Below, in pieces: positions 1 to 9,492 of a stretch of DNA of 64,000 nt. Each line of letters begins with the position of its first letter. Position 1 is the first letter of the stretch. A program made the position numbers and the translations under genes. This DNA comes from Promethearchaeota archaeon (GTDB lineage: Archaea > Asgardarchaeota > Lokiarchaeia > Sigyniarchaeales > SOKP01): the NCBI GenBank assembly GCA_030606485.1, contig JAUWGH010000002.1:260192-324191 (forward strand). The letters run 5' to 3'. Below the pieces are notes generated by a model that made no database searches, was not told where the DNA came from, and saw only the letters and a list, made by a program, of their open reading frames with translations.

Positions 1-180
1 TTTAATACGATTTTTGGAATTAATTTCATTTATTTTTTTATAACCTTTCAAACATAAACCATAAGTATCTAAAATTTCATTATTTTTGGAAAATACGATT
101 TGATTATCATCACAATATAATGAACATCCAGGACATACAAATCTCTGGATTCTTTCTTGATTATTTGTTCTCTGGGTCAT
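1..180 (-). CDS. fwdB: Formylmethanofuran dehydrogenase subunit B, N-terminal fragment (runs off the window)
   Basis: Only the first 60 codons are present, starting at ATG 180-178 and continuing past position 1. They contain the motif VCPGCSLYCDD followed about 20 residues later by GLCLKG. This Cys-x2-Cys-x3-Cys...Cys pattern is the N-terminal 4Fe-4S site of FwdB/FmdB, the molybdopterin (W/Mo) catalytic subunit that reversibly reduces CO2 or oxidises formylmethanofuran. The Fe-S protein gene at 231-734 lies 50 bp upstream on the same strand, so the two are probably co-transcribed. In Asgard archaea this enzyme belongs to the methyl branch of the Wood-Ljungdahl pathway. Other molybdopterin oxidoreductases share a similar cluster, but the CPGCSLYCDD wording is characteristic of FwdB. 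Confidence 0.75.
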   Translation of the reverse strand, partial: MTQRTNNQERIQRFVCPGCSLYCDDNQIVFSKNNEILDTYGLCLKGYKKINEINSKNRIK

Positions 181-230
181 TAGCATTACTCCATTAATTT
201 AAATTATTATAATTATTTAATTTGAAGAGG

Positions 231-734
231 TTATTTGGCTGTATAATACTTAATTTCTATTGCATCCCGTGGGCAATACACTTCACATACCCGGCATTCA
301 CGCTCTCGTCCTTCTGCTTCTAACCTTCTACAATATTCCAAATTTAAAAGTTCGGATTTTCCGTTTTTTATTTGAAATAATTGATATTCATTAGGAGGGA
401 AATCTGGTAATTTTCCACTTAAAGAATTAGGACAATATCGAGCATTAACAGGACAAATGATCACACATACGCCGCACCCATCACATTTTTCAGTATCAAT
501 ATCAATATGTAAGTCTTTTCCCCCCACTCCTACCCCTTCAAATAACTCATTTAATTTATCTAAACTTTGTTTATACTTAGGTTTGAGAAGTGGAGGACAA
601 TCTTTTGGCTGTTTCTCACCCTTAACCAATGCTAAGGCAAACGCCATACATGTAGGCAAATCACATTCCTTACAATTAGTTTTCGGCAATAATTTGTAAA
701 TATCCATAAAGTTTAGTTGCGACATTCTTTCCAT
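231..734 (-). CDS. Fe-S cluster and ferredoxin-domain protein next to fwdB
   Basis: This 167-residue protein has three Cys-rich parts. Near residues 20-47 is a Cys-x2-Cys-x4-Cys...Cys four-Cys domain of the type in corrinoid Fe-S proteins and Fe-S reductases (KTNCKECDLPTCMAF). At about residues 84-98 is a 4Fe-4S ferredoxin motif (CDGCGVCVIICP). At about residues 134-152 is a second incomplete ferredoxin site ending in CRVCEVYCP. No membrane segment is visible, so a cytoplasmic electron carrier is expected. Its position directly upstream of fwdB suggests that it delivers electrons to or from formylmethanofuran dehydrogenase, like FwdF/FwdG polyferredoxins. An alternative start is Met at 725; the annotated Met is at 734. 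The electron-transfer role is a family inference. Confidence 0.8.
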   Translation of the reverse strand: MERMSQLNFMDIYKLLPKTNCKECDLPTCMAFALALVKGEKQPKDCPPLLKPKYKQSLDKLNELFEGVGVGGKDLHIDIDTEKCDGCGVCVIICPVNARYCPNSLSGKLPDFPPNEYQLFQIKNGKSELLNLEYCRRLEAEGRERECRVCEVYCPRDAIEIKYYTAK

Positions 735-886
735 TTAATAAAAACGTTTTTTAAGATTAAAAATCTTGGAAAATATTTTATAAATTGATTTATTATTCTT
801 TTAAATAAAATAAAGAATTTAATAGATTAATTTTTTATAATATCCTTAGTAAATTTTTTAAATTAAAATTTATAAGTTGAAATTCT

Positions 887-1774
887 ATGACTAAGAAGAA
901 AAAAGAAAAAAAAGAAGAAAAGAAAAAAGAGAAGAAAGAGAAAAAAGAAAAAAAAGAAGAAAAGGTTGAAACCAAAAAATCTTCAGATAAGGTTTACAAG
1001 CGTATTGAAGTCGACTTTTGGAGAACTTCTGCTCATATGAGCGAGTTAGGACTCCATAAAAGTTTAAAATATTCGGCTAAATCTAGATATTTTACAAAAC
1101 AATTTGAAATCGAAGGAGATATTACTATTGATGGAGATTCAGATAAAAGACAAGTAATTGCATATAATGAGAAGTCTTGGAAAGAAAAAAATTTAGCAGA
1201 CCGTGATTTAAAGATAAGAACATTTACCCCTATTAAAGATGATAAAGGTGGAAATTTTACAGGCGGAATTGAATTAAGTACAACAGAATCCTTGATCCAA
1301 TCATATCACATAAAAGGTGATCCAGGCGTTATTTTAATTGTTAATTTACCTCAGAATAAAAATTTATATAGAATTATAAGATCGAGACGATTAAAAGGAT
1401 GGAAATTTGCTTTCCCTTTACTACCAGAGAAAGATAATGAATCATTAAGGGTTTTTGAAATTAAAGGGAAAGTTGGGCTCGGTCTTGATTTCGAAGTCAC
1501 TGAAAAAGAAAGAAAGATCGTTGACATTGATGGAAAAAAGCTTAATCTTGGCGGGAAATGGGAGATTGAAATTTTTGATGAAGAATTAAGCAAAAATAAA
1601 ACTTTCACTAAAATTCTCACTTTATTTGCATGTGCTTGCAAATTTTTAGAGGTTTCTGAAAAAACAGTAAAAGAACTTTTTAAAAAATTTGATGACCCTA
1701 AATCTGATTTTAAATTCAGCCCAGATAAAGAAGAACTCGACCTCTTTAAGAATCCCAGAAGACTTAAAGCATAA
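887..1774 (+). CDS. Unknown protein with a Lys/Glu-rich N-terminal tail
   Basis: The first ~35 residues of this 295-residue protein are almost only Lys and Glu, a flexible charged tail. The rest is a soluble domain without membrane segments, beginning around VYKRIEVDFWRTSAHMSELG and ending in a charged DLFKNPRRLKA. I see no catalytic motif and do not recognise the family. Codon use and base composition resemble the neighbours. It stands alone, with an oligo-T stretch after the stop at about 1791-1803 that could end transcription. Lys/Glu tails of this kind are common on ribosome- or nucleic-acid-associated archaeal proteins, but that is only a hint. Confidence 0.7.
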   Translation: MTKKKKEKKEEKKKEKKEKKEKKEEKVETKKSSDKVYKRIEVDFWRTSAHMSELGLHKSLKYSAKSRYFTKQFEIEGDITIDGDSDKRQVIAYNEKSWKEKNLADRDLKIRTFTPIKDDKGGNFTGGIELSTTESLIQSYHIKGDPGVILIVNLPQNKNLYRIIRSRRLKGWKFAFPLLPEKDNESLRVFEIKGKVGLGLDFEVTEKERKIVDIDGKKLNLGGKWEIEIFDEELSKNKTFTKILTLFACACKFLEVSEKTVKELFKKFDDPKSDFKFSPDKEELDLFKNPRRLKA

Positions 1775-1893
1775 ATAACCCAAATTCCATTTTTTTTTCT
1801 ATTTTTTAAAAAATGTGTTTAATTAATTAATGCTAATTAAATTATACTCATCTCAAAAATTTTTAAAAAATTAAGTGATTAAGAGGAAATTCT

Positions 1894-3678
1894 ATGGTAA
1901 AAACAATGACTCCTAGAGAAGTGGAATTTTTAAATCGATTTATGCAAAAAATGACACAAGTGCATCAAAATCCTAATCAAAGTATTGGCATTTGCATTGA
2001 ACAATTAGCGAAGGATAAACCGAGAGATATAGCCTTATATTTTCAAAATGATTCTTGGACTTGGCAAAATTTCAATACGGAAAGCAATAAAATCGCTAAT
2101 TATTTTCTAAATTTAGGGCTAAAACACTACGATACTGTTGCAATAATGTTGGAAAATTCTCCTGAATATTTATTCCTTGCGACTGGGATAAATAAAATTC
2201 AAGGAATTACTGCATTAATTAACATTCATCAAAAAAGGCAAGCCTTAACTCATGCATTAAATATTGTGGAACCTAAGTGGATTGTTGTTGATGGAGATAG
2301 TTTACCATCCTTAAACGAGATTGTGGAAATTCTCCCATACAAGAATGAACAAATTTTTGTTGTTAATAATCCTAAAAATATTCATCATGATTTCATAGAA
2401 TTACCAAACGAACTTAAACATATATCAAAAACTAATCCTAACACCACGCATAATTCAGTAGTAAGGGAGACTGTATATTATATGTTTACCTCAGGCACAA
2501 CTGGACTCCCAAAAGCAGTGATTATACAAGGCTTTAAATTATATACTCAAGGATATATATTAGGTATTGCTTTAGCTCAAGTAGATTTTCGTGACATCGT
2601 CTATATCGCAATGCCTTTATATCATAATGTTCCAATAGGAATCGCATGGATGACTGCGATTCTTGCAGGTGCAGCAACGGTATTAAGAAAACGATTTTCC
2701 GCATCTGAATTCTGGAAAGATATTCAAAAATATCAAGTGACTTTTACAACATATGTAGGAGAAATGCCTCGATACCTTCTCAATCAACCGTCTTCTGAAT
2801 ATGAAATGATTCAAAAACAAAAAAAAACACTTAAAAAAATGCTGGGACTAGGACTTCGAAAGGAAATTTGGGAACAATTTCAGTCTCGTTTCCAAATTGA
2901 GCATATTTATGAATTCTATGGTTTAACTGAGGGTCATCGATCATTATACAATGTGGAGGAAGTTCCTGGAATGATTGGGCGAAATAATCAAGGAGGGGTT
3001 GAATTAGCGAAAGTTGACCCAGAAACAGGCGAATTCTATAAAAATAAAAGTGGTTTTTGTGTAAAATGCAAACCCGGAGATATTGGAATGGCTCTTATTA
3101 AAATAGATAAAAAAACATTTTTTACAGGATACAAAGATAGAGAAAAAACTCAAAAGAAAATAATACATAACGTTTTTAAAAAGAATGACAAGTATTTCAA
3201 TACAAGTGATATGTTAAAGCTCCATGAAGATCTCTGGGTGTCTTTCGCTGATAGATTTGGAGACACATTTCGATGGAAAGGGGAAAATGTTTCCACTTTA
3301 GAGGTTGAAGCAATTTTAAACTCCTATAAAGCAATACATATGTCTGCTGTTTATGGTGTGGGAATTCCCAATACGGAAGGGAGGACGGGCATGGCAGCTA
3401 TCAAATTAAATCCATCAATTAAATTTGAAATTGATGATTTTTCTAGATTTGTTATCGAAGTATTACCAGGTTATTCTATCCCCAAGTTTTTTAGGTTATG
3501 TGATGAACTTGAGACTACTGGACCAGAAAAAATGAAAAAAATAGATCTTAGAAAAGAAGCATATAATATTGAAACAATTAAAGAGCCACTTTTTTTCTGG
3601 GATTCAAAGAAGAAGCAATATATGACACTCGACAATTCGGCATATCAAAAAATAAAGGAAGGAAAAACAAGATTTTAG
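1894..3678 (+). CDS. Long-chain acyl-CoA synthetase, FATP/SLC27-like AMP-binding enzyme
   Basis: This is a 594-residue adenylate-forming enzyme. Residues 196-208 carry the P-loop signature YMFTSGTTGLPKA of ANL enzymes. A second motif EFYGLTEGH lies near residue 347, and the TSDMLK...FADRFGDTFRWKGENV region near 435-470 matches the hinge and A8 motifs. The C-terminus (FFRLCDELETTGPEKMKKI) follows the very-long-chain acyl-CoA synthetase / fatty-acid transport protein pattern. It would activate fatty acids with ATP and CoA in the cytoplasm, for beta-oxidation or lipid handling. It is monocistronic, with a near GAGG-type sequence just before the ATG. Chain-length preference cannot be told from the sequence. 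Confidence 0.85.
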   Translation: MVKTMTPREVEFLNRFMQKMTQVHQNPNQSIGICIEQLAKDKPRDIALYFQNDSWTWQNFNTESNKIANYFLNLGLKHYDTVAIMLENSPEYLFLATGINKIQGITALINIHQKRQALTHALNIVEPKWIVVDGDSLPSLNEIVEILPYKNEQIFVVNNPKNIHHDFIELPNELKHISKTNPNTTHNSVVRETVYYMFTSGTTGLPKAVIIQGFKLYTQGYILGIALAQVDFRDIVYIAMPLYHNVPIGIAWMTAILAGAATVLRKRFSASEFWKDIQKYQVTFTTYVGEMPRYLLNQPSSEYEMIQKQKKTLKKMLGLGLRKEIWEQFQSRFQIEHIYEFYGLTEGHRSLYNVEEVPGMIGRNNQGGVELAKVDPETGEFYKNKSGFCVKCKPGDIGMALIKIDKKTFFTGYKDREKTQKKIIHNVFKKNDKYFNTSDMLKLHEDLWVSFADRFGDTFRWKGENVSTLEVEAILNSYKAIHMSAVYGVGIPNTEGRTGMAAIKLNPSIKFEIDDFSRFVIEVLPGYSIPKFFRLCDELETTGPEKMKKIDLRKEAYNIETIKEPLFFWDSKKKQYMTLDNSAYQKIKEGKTRF

Positions 3679-3739
3679 AATTCGATTTTTCAATCAATAG
3701 CATATAATATAATCAGATAAGAAGAGACATATATAAATT

Positions 3740-4534
3740 TCAAAAAAATTCTAAAATAGAACTAAAGGAATTAATGATCTTATAAGGTTTTATTAACATT
3801 TCTGAGGGTGTTATAAATTGGCCTTTCCCAGTTTTTACTAACACACCTTTAATACCGGCGTTGTTTGCTCCTTGGATATCAGATTCAAGATCATCACCAA
3901 TAACAATAGTTTCATTTGCAGCAAGATTAATTTTTTTTAAAGCATTACTGAAATAATCTGCTGATGGTTTCCCAAATATCCTTGGAGTTACATTAGCTGC
4001 ACTAGCTAGCATTTGTACGAAAGAACCTGTATCAATAACTGGCTCACCATTACGATCAAGATAATATCGATTTCCCTGCGTTCCCAGAAGTTTTGCACCC
4101 TTTAATATATATTTAAATGCTTTATTGAGTCGGCTAACGTTCCAATCATCATGAAAATCGCTTATGATAACAAAATCAGCTTTTTCAGACCCTTTAACTT
4201 GAGCAATATCATGAAATTCCATTTTAACCTCTCTAGTAGTTACCAAATAGGATTTTTTATTGGGATAATTTGATAAAAATTCTTTTAAAGCAATAATTGG
4301 AGTAAAAACTTCTTCATCTTTAATATTAAAACCATATTCTTGAAGGGTTCTTATTACTGTTCGTGGTGATTTACTGTCTGTATTCGTTAAAAAAATAAGT
4401 TTAATACCAACATCACGAAGTCTGGAAACAGTTTCTATTGCTCCTGGAATTGGAACCCCTTTAAAATAGAGTGTTCCATCTATATCTGTTAATATTCCTT
4501 TGACAAAATCAAATTCCTTATTGTTTTTTTTCAT
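3740..4534 (-). CDS. HAD-superfamily (IIA) phosphatase, NagD/LHPP-like
   Basis: A 264-residue cytoplasmic hydrolase with all HAD motifs. Motif I is DIDGT at residues 17-21 (Asp nucleophile and acid/base Asp). Motif II is LTNTDS near residue 50. Motif III Lys lies in FGKPSADYF. Motif IV is GDDLESDIQGANNAG. The cap sits between motifs II and III, which places it in subclass IIA with NagD, LHPP and phosphoglycolate-type phosphatases. The substrate is likely a small phosphate ester and is not predictable. The gene is transcribed toward the acyl-CoA synthetase (convergent, ~60 bp gap). Confidence 0.85.
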   Translation of the reverse strand: MKKNNKEFDFVKGILTDIDGTLYFKGVPIPGAIETVSRLRDVGIKLIFLTNTDSKSPRTVIRTLQEYGFNIKDEEVFTPIIALKEFLSNYPNKKSYLVTTREVKMEFHDIAQVKGSEKADFVIISDFHDDWNVSRLNKAFKYILKGAKLLGTQGNRYYLDRNGEPVIDTGSFVQMLASAANVTPRIFGKPSADYFSNALKKINLAANETIVIGDDLESDIQGANNAGIKGVLVKTGKGQFITPSEMLIKPYKIINSFSSILEFF

Positions 4535-4670
4535 AATAAGTCAATAATTATTATATTAATTTAGCTTAATTTCTGATATGATTAATTTTAAATAAGAAAC
4601 AGAAATAAAAAAAAGAGAATGAAATTTTATATTTTTATATTATATTTATTTCGACTTCAGTAGTTTTATT

Positions 4671-5063
4671 TTAAGAACTTTCAGAGGTTTCATATCCTTT
4701 TATTATAATCATCACTCCACTTCCAATTGCCCCACCTAATGCACCAAACAAAGTTCCAACCAGTAAAACAATAATAAAAATTAACCAGCCAAACCCAGGT
4801 CCAATAAGAAGCGCTCCAAATTGATCCATTAATGTGTAAGCATTAATTGTTATCATACCGTAGATCATGATTATTAGCCAACAAACACATACTCCCGCTG
4901 CACCGCTTAAAGTTCCTTTCTTCATTGTTCGATTCAATAATCCAGCTAATATTCCAGCAATAAGAACCAAGTGCCACAACGGAATCAAACTTAAGATTCC
5001 AGCAAGAACTGCACCAACTAAGATACTTAATAAAAAATATTTCTCTTTTTCAATTACTTCCAT
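4671..5063 (-). CDS. Small four-TM Gly-rich membrane protein
   Basis: A 130-residue protein with about four hydrophobic segments (roughly residues 9-30, 32-45, 52-75 and 85-120) rich in Gly and Ala. Several GxxxG packings are visible, for example VGTLFGALGGAIGSG. Such small, tightly packed archaeal membrane proteins (DUF5518-like) have no known function, and the family resemblance is tentative. Its start codon lies only two bases after the stop of the penicillin-acylase-type gene, so both are almost surely on one transcript. It could be a partner or anchor of that secreted hydrolase, but nothing in the sequence proves it. Confidence 0.7.
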   Translation of the reverse strand: MEVIEKEKYFLLSILVGAVLAGILSLIPLWHLVLIAGILAGLLNRTMKKGTLSGAAGVCVCWLIIMIYGMITINAYTLMDQFGALLIGPGFGWLIFIIVLLVGTLFGALGGAIGSGVMIIIKGYETSESS

Positions 5064-5065
5064 AT

Positions 5066-7627
5066 TTAAGCTCCTCCTGCTGTAAAATATATTCTTGATT
5101 CTATAGAACTCGTTGGAAAGTTAGTGGGAGTGTTTGTGAAATATTGAACATGATATTTTCCAAGAAGAAACAAATTCTCCACTTGATCCGAATAATGTTT
5201 GCTATTAGAATGACCTCTTTGTCCCGATGGAATTACACTTATCGTATTATTTAAGTTGCTGAAATCAACAATTAATCTCTCTGATGCTCCACCTCTCGCT
5301 ATTCCAACTCCACTTCTAATGCTTACTCCAGAAGGAGTTATGCAATATCCACTTCCAGACCATTCAAAAGGACCTACACTTAACGCTTCTAATCCAGTTA
5401 AATGACCATAGTAAACTGTATGGATATCTCCCCACCTCCATGTTGTCGGATCGCTTGAATCATAGAAGTTTTCGAGCCAATCAATTGTGTCATCTAATGC
5501 AGTTAGAATGATATTATCCCGGTTTTCAACATATGATGTGCTCATATCATCAAACCAGTGAGAATTTGGAACTTCTTTCATTAAATACTCTAAGATATTT
5601 AAACCTGGCCCACTGGCAGCTTTATATATTTCAATTTCATCATCAAAAGTATAATCATCAAAATAATCGCGCCACTTTCTATAAATAGTGGGAGCTGCTG
5701 AATCTTTGTCCATGACGTATGTCCAATCTTTTAACACTGTAAGAACGTTTCCAATTTTCTCTGGAGGGCTAGAACCATATTTAGTCTCAATAGCATTTAT
5801 TAAATATGGAGTAAATGCTTGGGCAGCGCTTGAATTGACATCCGTTTGAATTTCAATCATTTTCTCTACACTGACAGTCCCATCAGGAGTTTTACTTAGC
5901 AATTCATTAATTCTTCTGGCTCTATAACCGCTAGCATATGAATTTTGCAAGAAATAATTAACATATTCAGGACCAGTAGCTATTTGATTTGCGCTTGCTA
6001 AATAATGCTGAGAAGGATCTAAGGAATTAGGTAGTTCTTCGAATGGAATATATCCAGTCCATTCTCCTTCACCCGCGGAACCATTGTAAGGGAAGGTTCC
6101 ATCTCCTACTCTTATAGGAACTAATCCTGTTGGACGGATAGCTATATGGCCATCAATATCCGCGTAGACTATATTTTGAGCAGGATTTTGAAAATATTTT
6201 GATGCTTCATCGAAATCAGCCCTATTATGTGCATGACCAAAATTATATAGAGCCAAAAACTCAAGAGTCACATTATTTGCAGTCCATCTAGGCGCCAATA
6301 CAACATCTCCAAAAGCTTCTGTGATACTACTGCCAAGAAAATCGTTTAAAACAGGTCCATGGACTGTTTCTTTTACTGTAAATTCTTCTGGATCTTGCCC
6401 TTTAACATTGATGGAATAACTTCTTGTTGTATAAGCAGTCGATGTACCGTCGTAAATATAATGATCTTCATCGATTGAATTATAATAATACCAGTCCATA
6501 ACATCAGCCCCAACATTCGTAAATCCCCATGCAACATGTTCGTTATGTCCTACAATTGGTACATTAACACCAGCGAGAGTGAAACAGTAGATATTCAAAT
6601 CGGTATCGGAGGAGACTAAATGAGCCTCATACCAAATACCTGGCATATTCCATGCTAAATGCATATCATTACAGAGTATTGGTTTTCCAGTATTACTTAG
6701 TGTCCCATCTACAACCCAATTATTTGAACCTATTATATTTTCATTCTGAAATTCAATCAATTCTCTTTGTGAATCAATTTTTTTTATTTCAGTTAAAAAG
6801 TTCGAAAATACAGAGCTCATCGAAGAACTTGGAGTATATCCTGACCAAAAACCACTAGGAGGAGCGTCATACTCGCCATAATTAGGACAAATTGGGATTT
6901 GATAAGGTGTAGGTAAGCCGAAAATCTCAGTATAATTAATAGCACCAAAAGCTTCGAAATTTATTGCTCTATATAAATCACTATATTGCCATGTTAGCAT
7001 TTCAGACATATACTTCGAATAAACCATAGAATCCAAGGCAGTCCATTCAGTTGGTTCGAAACCTAAAAGATAGTATTCCAATGGTTTTTCATTTCTTAAT
7101 CTTTGTTGTTCTAGATAATAATTTACTCCTTCAACATAACTATACAAACTATCTAACATATCAATCTCTCCAGCTTCATCCATTTGAATTAATGCTTGGA
7201 GTGATTGATTTGCCCAGTATTCCTTTCCAGTTGCAAGATTAAATTTATCCATATTTAAAGCAGAGGGACCAATAATTTCTGATAACCTCCCGCGGACAGA
7301 TCTCCTTGCCATATCCATCTGGAAAAATCTATCCTGTGCATGGCAATATCCAAGAGCAAAACTCATATCATTTTCATTAGAAGCATAAATATGTGGTACA
7401 CCCCATTCATCTCGAATAACAGTGACATCAGCGGACAAACCAGGAATTGTATATGTTTCTACTGCTGGGACTTCCCCCGGTACTTTCCATAGTCCATTAC
7501 CTGGAAATAAAAGGCTTCCAAGTGGGGGAATTATTCCTAAGTCCAGAGAGAAAAGAGACATTCCGAAAATTGTAATCACGATTACAGTCGTAAGTTTAAT
7601 AATCAACTTTTTTTCTATATTTCTCAT
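5066..7627 (-). CDS. Secreted penicillin acylase-family N-terminal-nucleophile hydrolase
   Basis: An 853-residue S45-type amidase. It begins with a hydrophobic signal or anchor segment (residues ~8-27), then a short leader and the alpha chain (GVPHIYASNENDMSFALGY...QDRFFQMD motif at ~77-107). The mature catalytic Ser is Ser301 in IIGSNNWVVDG, where autocatalytic cleavage would free the beta chain. The downstream GHNEHVAWGFTN motif is also conserved. Members cleave amides such as penicillin G, acyl-homoserine lactones or acylated peptides; the true substrate here is unknown. It would act outside the cell, on or near the membrane. It forms a two-gene unit with the small membrane protein directly downstream. 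Size fits the family and no key residue is missing. Confidence 0.88.
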   Translation of the reverse strand: MRNIEKKLIIKLTTVIVITIFGMSLFSLDLGIIPPLGSLLFPGNGLWKVPGEVPAVETYTIPGLSADVTVIRDEWGVPHIYASNENDMSFALGYCHAQDRFFQMDMARRSVRGRLSEIIGPSALNMDKFNLATGKEYWANQSLQALIQMDEAGEIDMLDSLYSYVEGVNYYLEQQRLRNEKPLEYYLLGFEPTEWTALDSMVYSKYMSEMLTWQYSDLYRAINFEAFGAINYTEIFGLPTPYQIPICPNYGEYDAPPSGFWSGYTPSSSMSSVFSNFLTEIKKIDSQRELIEFQNENIIGSNNWVVDGTLSNTGKPILCNDMHLAWNMPGIWYEAHLVSSDTDLNIYCFTLAGVNVPIVGHNEHVAWGFTNVGADVMDWYYYNSIDEDHYIYDGTSTAYTTRSYSINVKGQDPEEFTVKETVHGPVLNDFLGSSITEAFGDVVLAPRWTANNVTLEFLALYNFGHAHNRADFDEASKYFQNPAQNIVYADIDGHIAIRPTGLVPIRVGDGTFPYNGSAGEGEWTGYIPFEELPNSLDPSQHYLASANQIATGPEYVNYFLQNSYASGYRARRINELLSKTPDGTVSVEKMIEIQTDVNSSAAQAFTPYLINAIETKYGSSPPEKIGNVLTVLKDWTYVMDKDSAAPTIYRKWRDYFDDYTFDDEIEIYKAASGPGLNILEYLMKEVPNSHWFDDMSTSYVENRDNIILTALDDTIDWLENFYDSSDPTTWRWGDIHTVYYGHLTGLEALSVGPFEWSGSGYCITPSGVSIRSGVGIARGGASERLIVDFSNLNNTISVIPSGQRGHSNSKHYSDQVENLFLLGKYHVQYFTNTPTNFPTSSIESRIYFTAGGA

Positions 7628-7807
7628 ATTTATTTCATTTTTTGATAAATTCTATTTAGATTTAGATTTCAAAATATTTAGATAGAATAAGAATTGATCA
7701 CTTGTATTATTAAAATATTCTTGTTTTAAATTATAAAATAAATTTATCTTGAAGCGTAAATCAAAAATAACTTATCTGTTAAAATTGTACCAAAATAATT
7801 TTTCCTT

Positions 7808-8047
7808 TCATCTGTATCTCTTTAAATCATTATCGCTATATAAATCAGGTTCATTCTCGAGAAAATCTTTTAGTGATAGTTCAGATAATTTTATCATTGA
7901 TTCAATTTCTTTATTATTATCTGCATTTTCTAATTTTTCGAGATAATTTTTTACAGCAGTCCGTACAATAGTTTCCCATTTAATTTCGGGATATTTTTTC
8001 ATCCTTTTTAATAATTCTTCAGATACAGAAAATGAGAAATCGGTCAT
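7808..8047 (-). CDS. Orphan ribbon-helix-helix antitoxin-like protein
   Basis: A 79-residue protein whose start (TDFSFSVSEELLKRMKKYPEI) fits an RHH strand followed by two helices, with an acidic C-terminal tail such as VapB-type antitoxins use to bind their toxin. No PIN, RelE or other toxin gene follows: the space downstream (7628-7807) is empty and the next gene is the penicillin acylase on the same strand. It may regulate a distant gene, pair with an unlinked toxin, or be the survivor of a broken module. The gene is divergent from the flavoprotein gene at 8175. Confidence 0.65.
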   Translation of the reverse strand: MTDFSFSVSEELLKRMKKYPEIKWETIVRTAVKNYLEKLENADNNKEIESMIKLSELSLKDFLENEPDLYSDNDLKRYR

Positions 8048-8174
8048 ATTTCTTCAATAAGGTATTTGGCTGTACTATTATTTATATCCGCATTAATAAA
8101 TTCGTTTTGAATTTTAAACCGAAATATAATTTAATTATCTGTGATAGAATAAAATAATTAAAAAAGGTGATTAT

Positions 8175-8759
8175 ATGGAAAAGCCAATAAAGGTTGTATT
8201 GTTTAATGGAAGCCCTCGAGAAAAGGGGAACACTTATCTCTGCCTTCGAATGGTAATGAACGAGCTCGAGCAAGAACAAATTAAGTGTGAATTAATTTGG
8301 ATTGGTATGGAGAAATTGAGCCAATGTAGGGAGTGTTATCTTTGCGATGAAAATCAAAATAAAAGGTGCAGTATTGAGGACGATAAAATGAATGAGTATA
8401 TTGCTAAGATGCTTGATGCAGATGGAATTATTATAGGGTCTCCAACATTTTTCAGTAATGTAACAGCTCCAATAAAAGCTTTAATTGACAGAGCAGGGCT
8501 AGTAGCTAAGGTAAATGGTGATATGCTTAAAAGAAAAGTGGGTGCATCTGTTATTGCCGTAAGAAGAGCAGGTGCTACAACTGTTATGAGCGCTATTAAT
8601 TATTTCTTTTTAATAAACCAAATGATAGTGCCAGGTTCAAGCTATTGGAACATGGGTTTCGGATTAGAACCGGGTGAAGTAGAAGATGATAAAGAAGGTA
8701 AAAAAACTTTTGAGAATTTAGGGAAAAATATGGCTTGGCTGTTAAAAAAACTTAATTAA
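8175..8759 (+). CDS. Iron-sulfur flavoprotein / NADPH-dependent FMN reductase family
   Basis: A 194-residue flavodoxin-fold protein. The start KVVLFNGSPREKGNTY carries the FMN phosphate-binding GSPR loop at residues 12-15. The segment CRECYLCDENQNKRC provides the compact Cys motif seen in archaeal iron-sulfur flavoproteins (Isf), which bind a 4Fe-4S cluster. GIIIGSPTFFSNVTAPIKALIDRAG is the second FMN-contact region. These proteins shuttle electrons from ferredoxin to O2, peroxide or unknown acceptors. The ATG is preceded by AAAAGGTGA, a good ribosome binding site. The physiological partner is not evident; the gene is monocistronic. Confidence 0.85.
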   Translation: MEKPIKVVLFNGSPREKGNTYLCLRMVMNELEQEQIKCELIWIGMEKLSQCRECYLCDENQNKRCSIEDDKMNEYIAKMLDADGIIIGSPTFFSNVTAPIKALIDRAGLVAKVNGDMLKRKVGASVIAVRRAGATTVMSAINYFFLINQMIVPGSSYWNMGFGLEPGEVEDDKEGKKTFENLGKNMAWLLKKLN

Positions 8760-9321
8760 AAATTCGATTTTTTAACTTTTTTTTCATATTAATTGATATT
8801 TATTTTCTACTTTTCACACAATCACTTCATTAAAGACTATTACACTAAGGAAAATTTTTAAATTTGATAATCGATAGAGGGAATTGTAAAATTAATATTC
8901 CATTTATAGCGTATTCATTTCTCTCTTATTAAATTTCCATATAATTTTTTCATTAAATTTTATAATGTCTTGCAGCCATTTTCCATTTTTATTATGATTT
9001 ATTTTAATTCATGTTTAATATTTGATCTATTTCGATCATTTTATTATGAAGATATCTTAATTTAACAAGAAATGATTAATTTATTAATCAGAATTCTTAA
9101 AAGTTTGTGATCCAGAATATTAAAATTAGATATAAATTCGAAATGTTTTATTTTGATCTTGAACAATAATAAGAAGTGACAAAAAGTAGGAAAATAAAAT
9201 TCTTATTTAAAGAAATTGCGAAAAATGATCATATTTAAATACTCATTTGTCGTAATATATCATTAGTGAAAAATTGTGATTTTAATATCACAACAAAAAA
9301 AATTTTAAAAATGATGTAAAA
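8760..9321. other. Non-coding stretch, nothing recognised
   Basis: 562 bp of very AT-rich sequence between the flavoprotein gene and the first of the two small Cys-rich genes. No ORF with plausible coding character, no clear hairpin and no RNA gene was seen. The last ~60 bp (about 9235-9320) probably contains the promoter of the Cys-rich pair. Confidence 0.5.
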
Positions 9322-9492
9322 ATGTGTAATAATTGTTATTGTGAAAATCAAGAAAAATGTTCCGTAGTCGGTTACCAACCTTATGGATTTTGTTGCAACT
9401 TATGCGTTTATTACGATGCAACACTTCCTTCGAAATGTTCAAGAGGAATCGAGAAAACAGTAGATCAATTTCTAGACATTTTCGAATCTTAA
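9322..9492 (+). CDS. Miniature Cys-rich protein, first of a tandem pair
   Basis: A 56-residue ORF with eight Cys, starting MCNNCYCENQEKCSVVGY and followed by GFCCNLCVYYD. It is clearly paralogous to the next gene: the pattern MCNNCxCxNxxKCSxVGxxPxGFCCxxCxxYD is shared almost residue for residue. The Cys spacing suggests a small zinc- or Fe-S-binding fold. Its C-terminal part differs from the longer paralogue, which adds a beta-rich tail. The same reading frame, identical start context and 86-bp spacing to the second gene support it as a real gene despite its length. Function unknown. Confidence 0.65.
   Translation: MCNNCYCENQEKCSVVGYQPYGFCCNLCVYYDATLPSKCSRGIEKTVDQFLDIFES

Noticed and set aside
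8082-8279. 65-residue minus-strand frame between the RHH gene and flavoprotein gene
   Set aside because: Overlaps the start and ribosome binding site of the clearly real flavoprotein gene.
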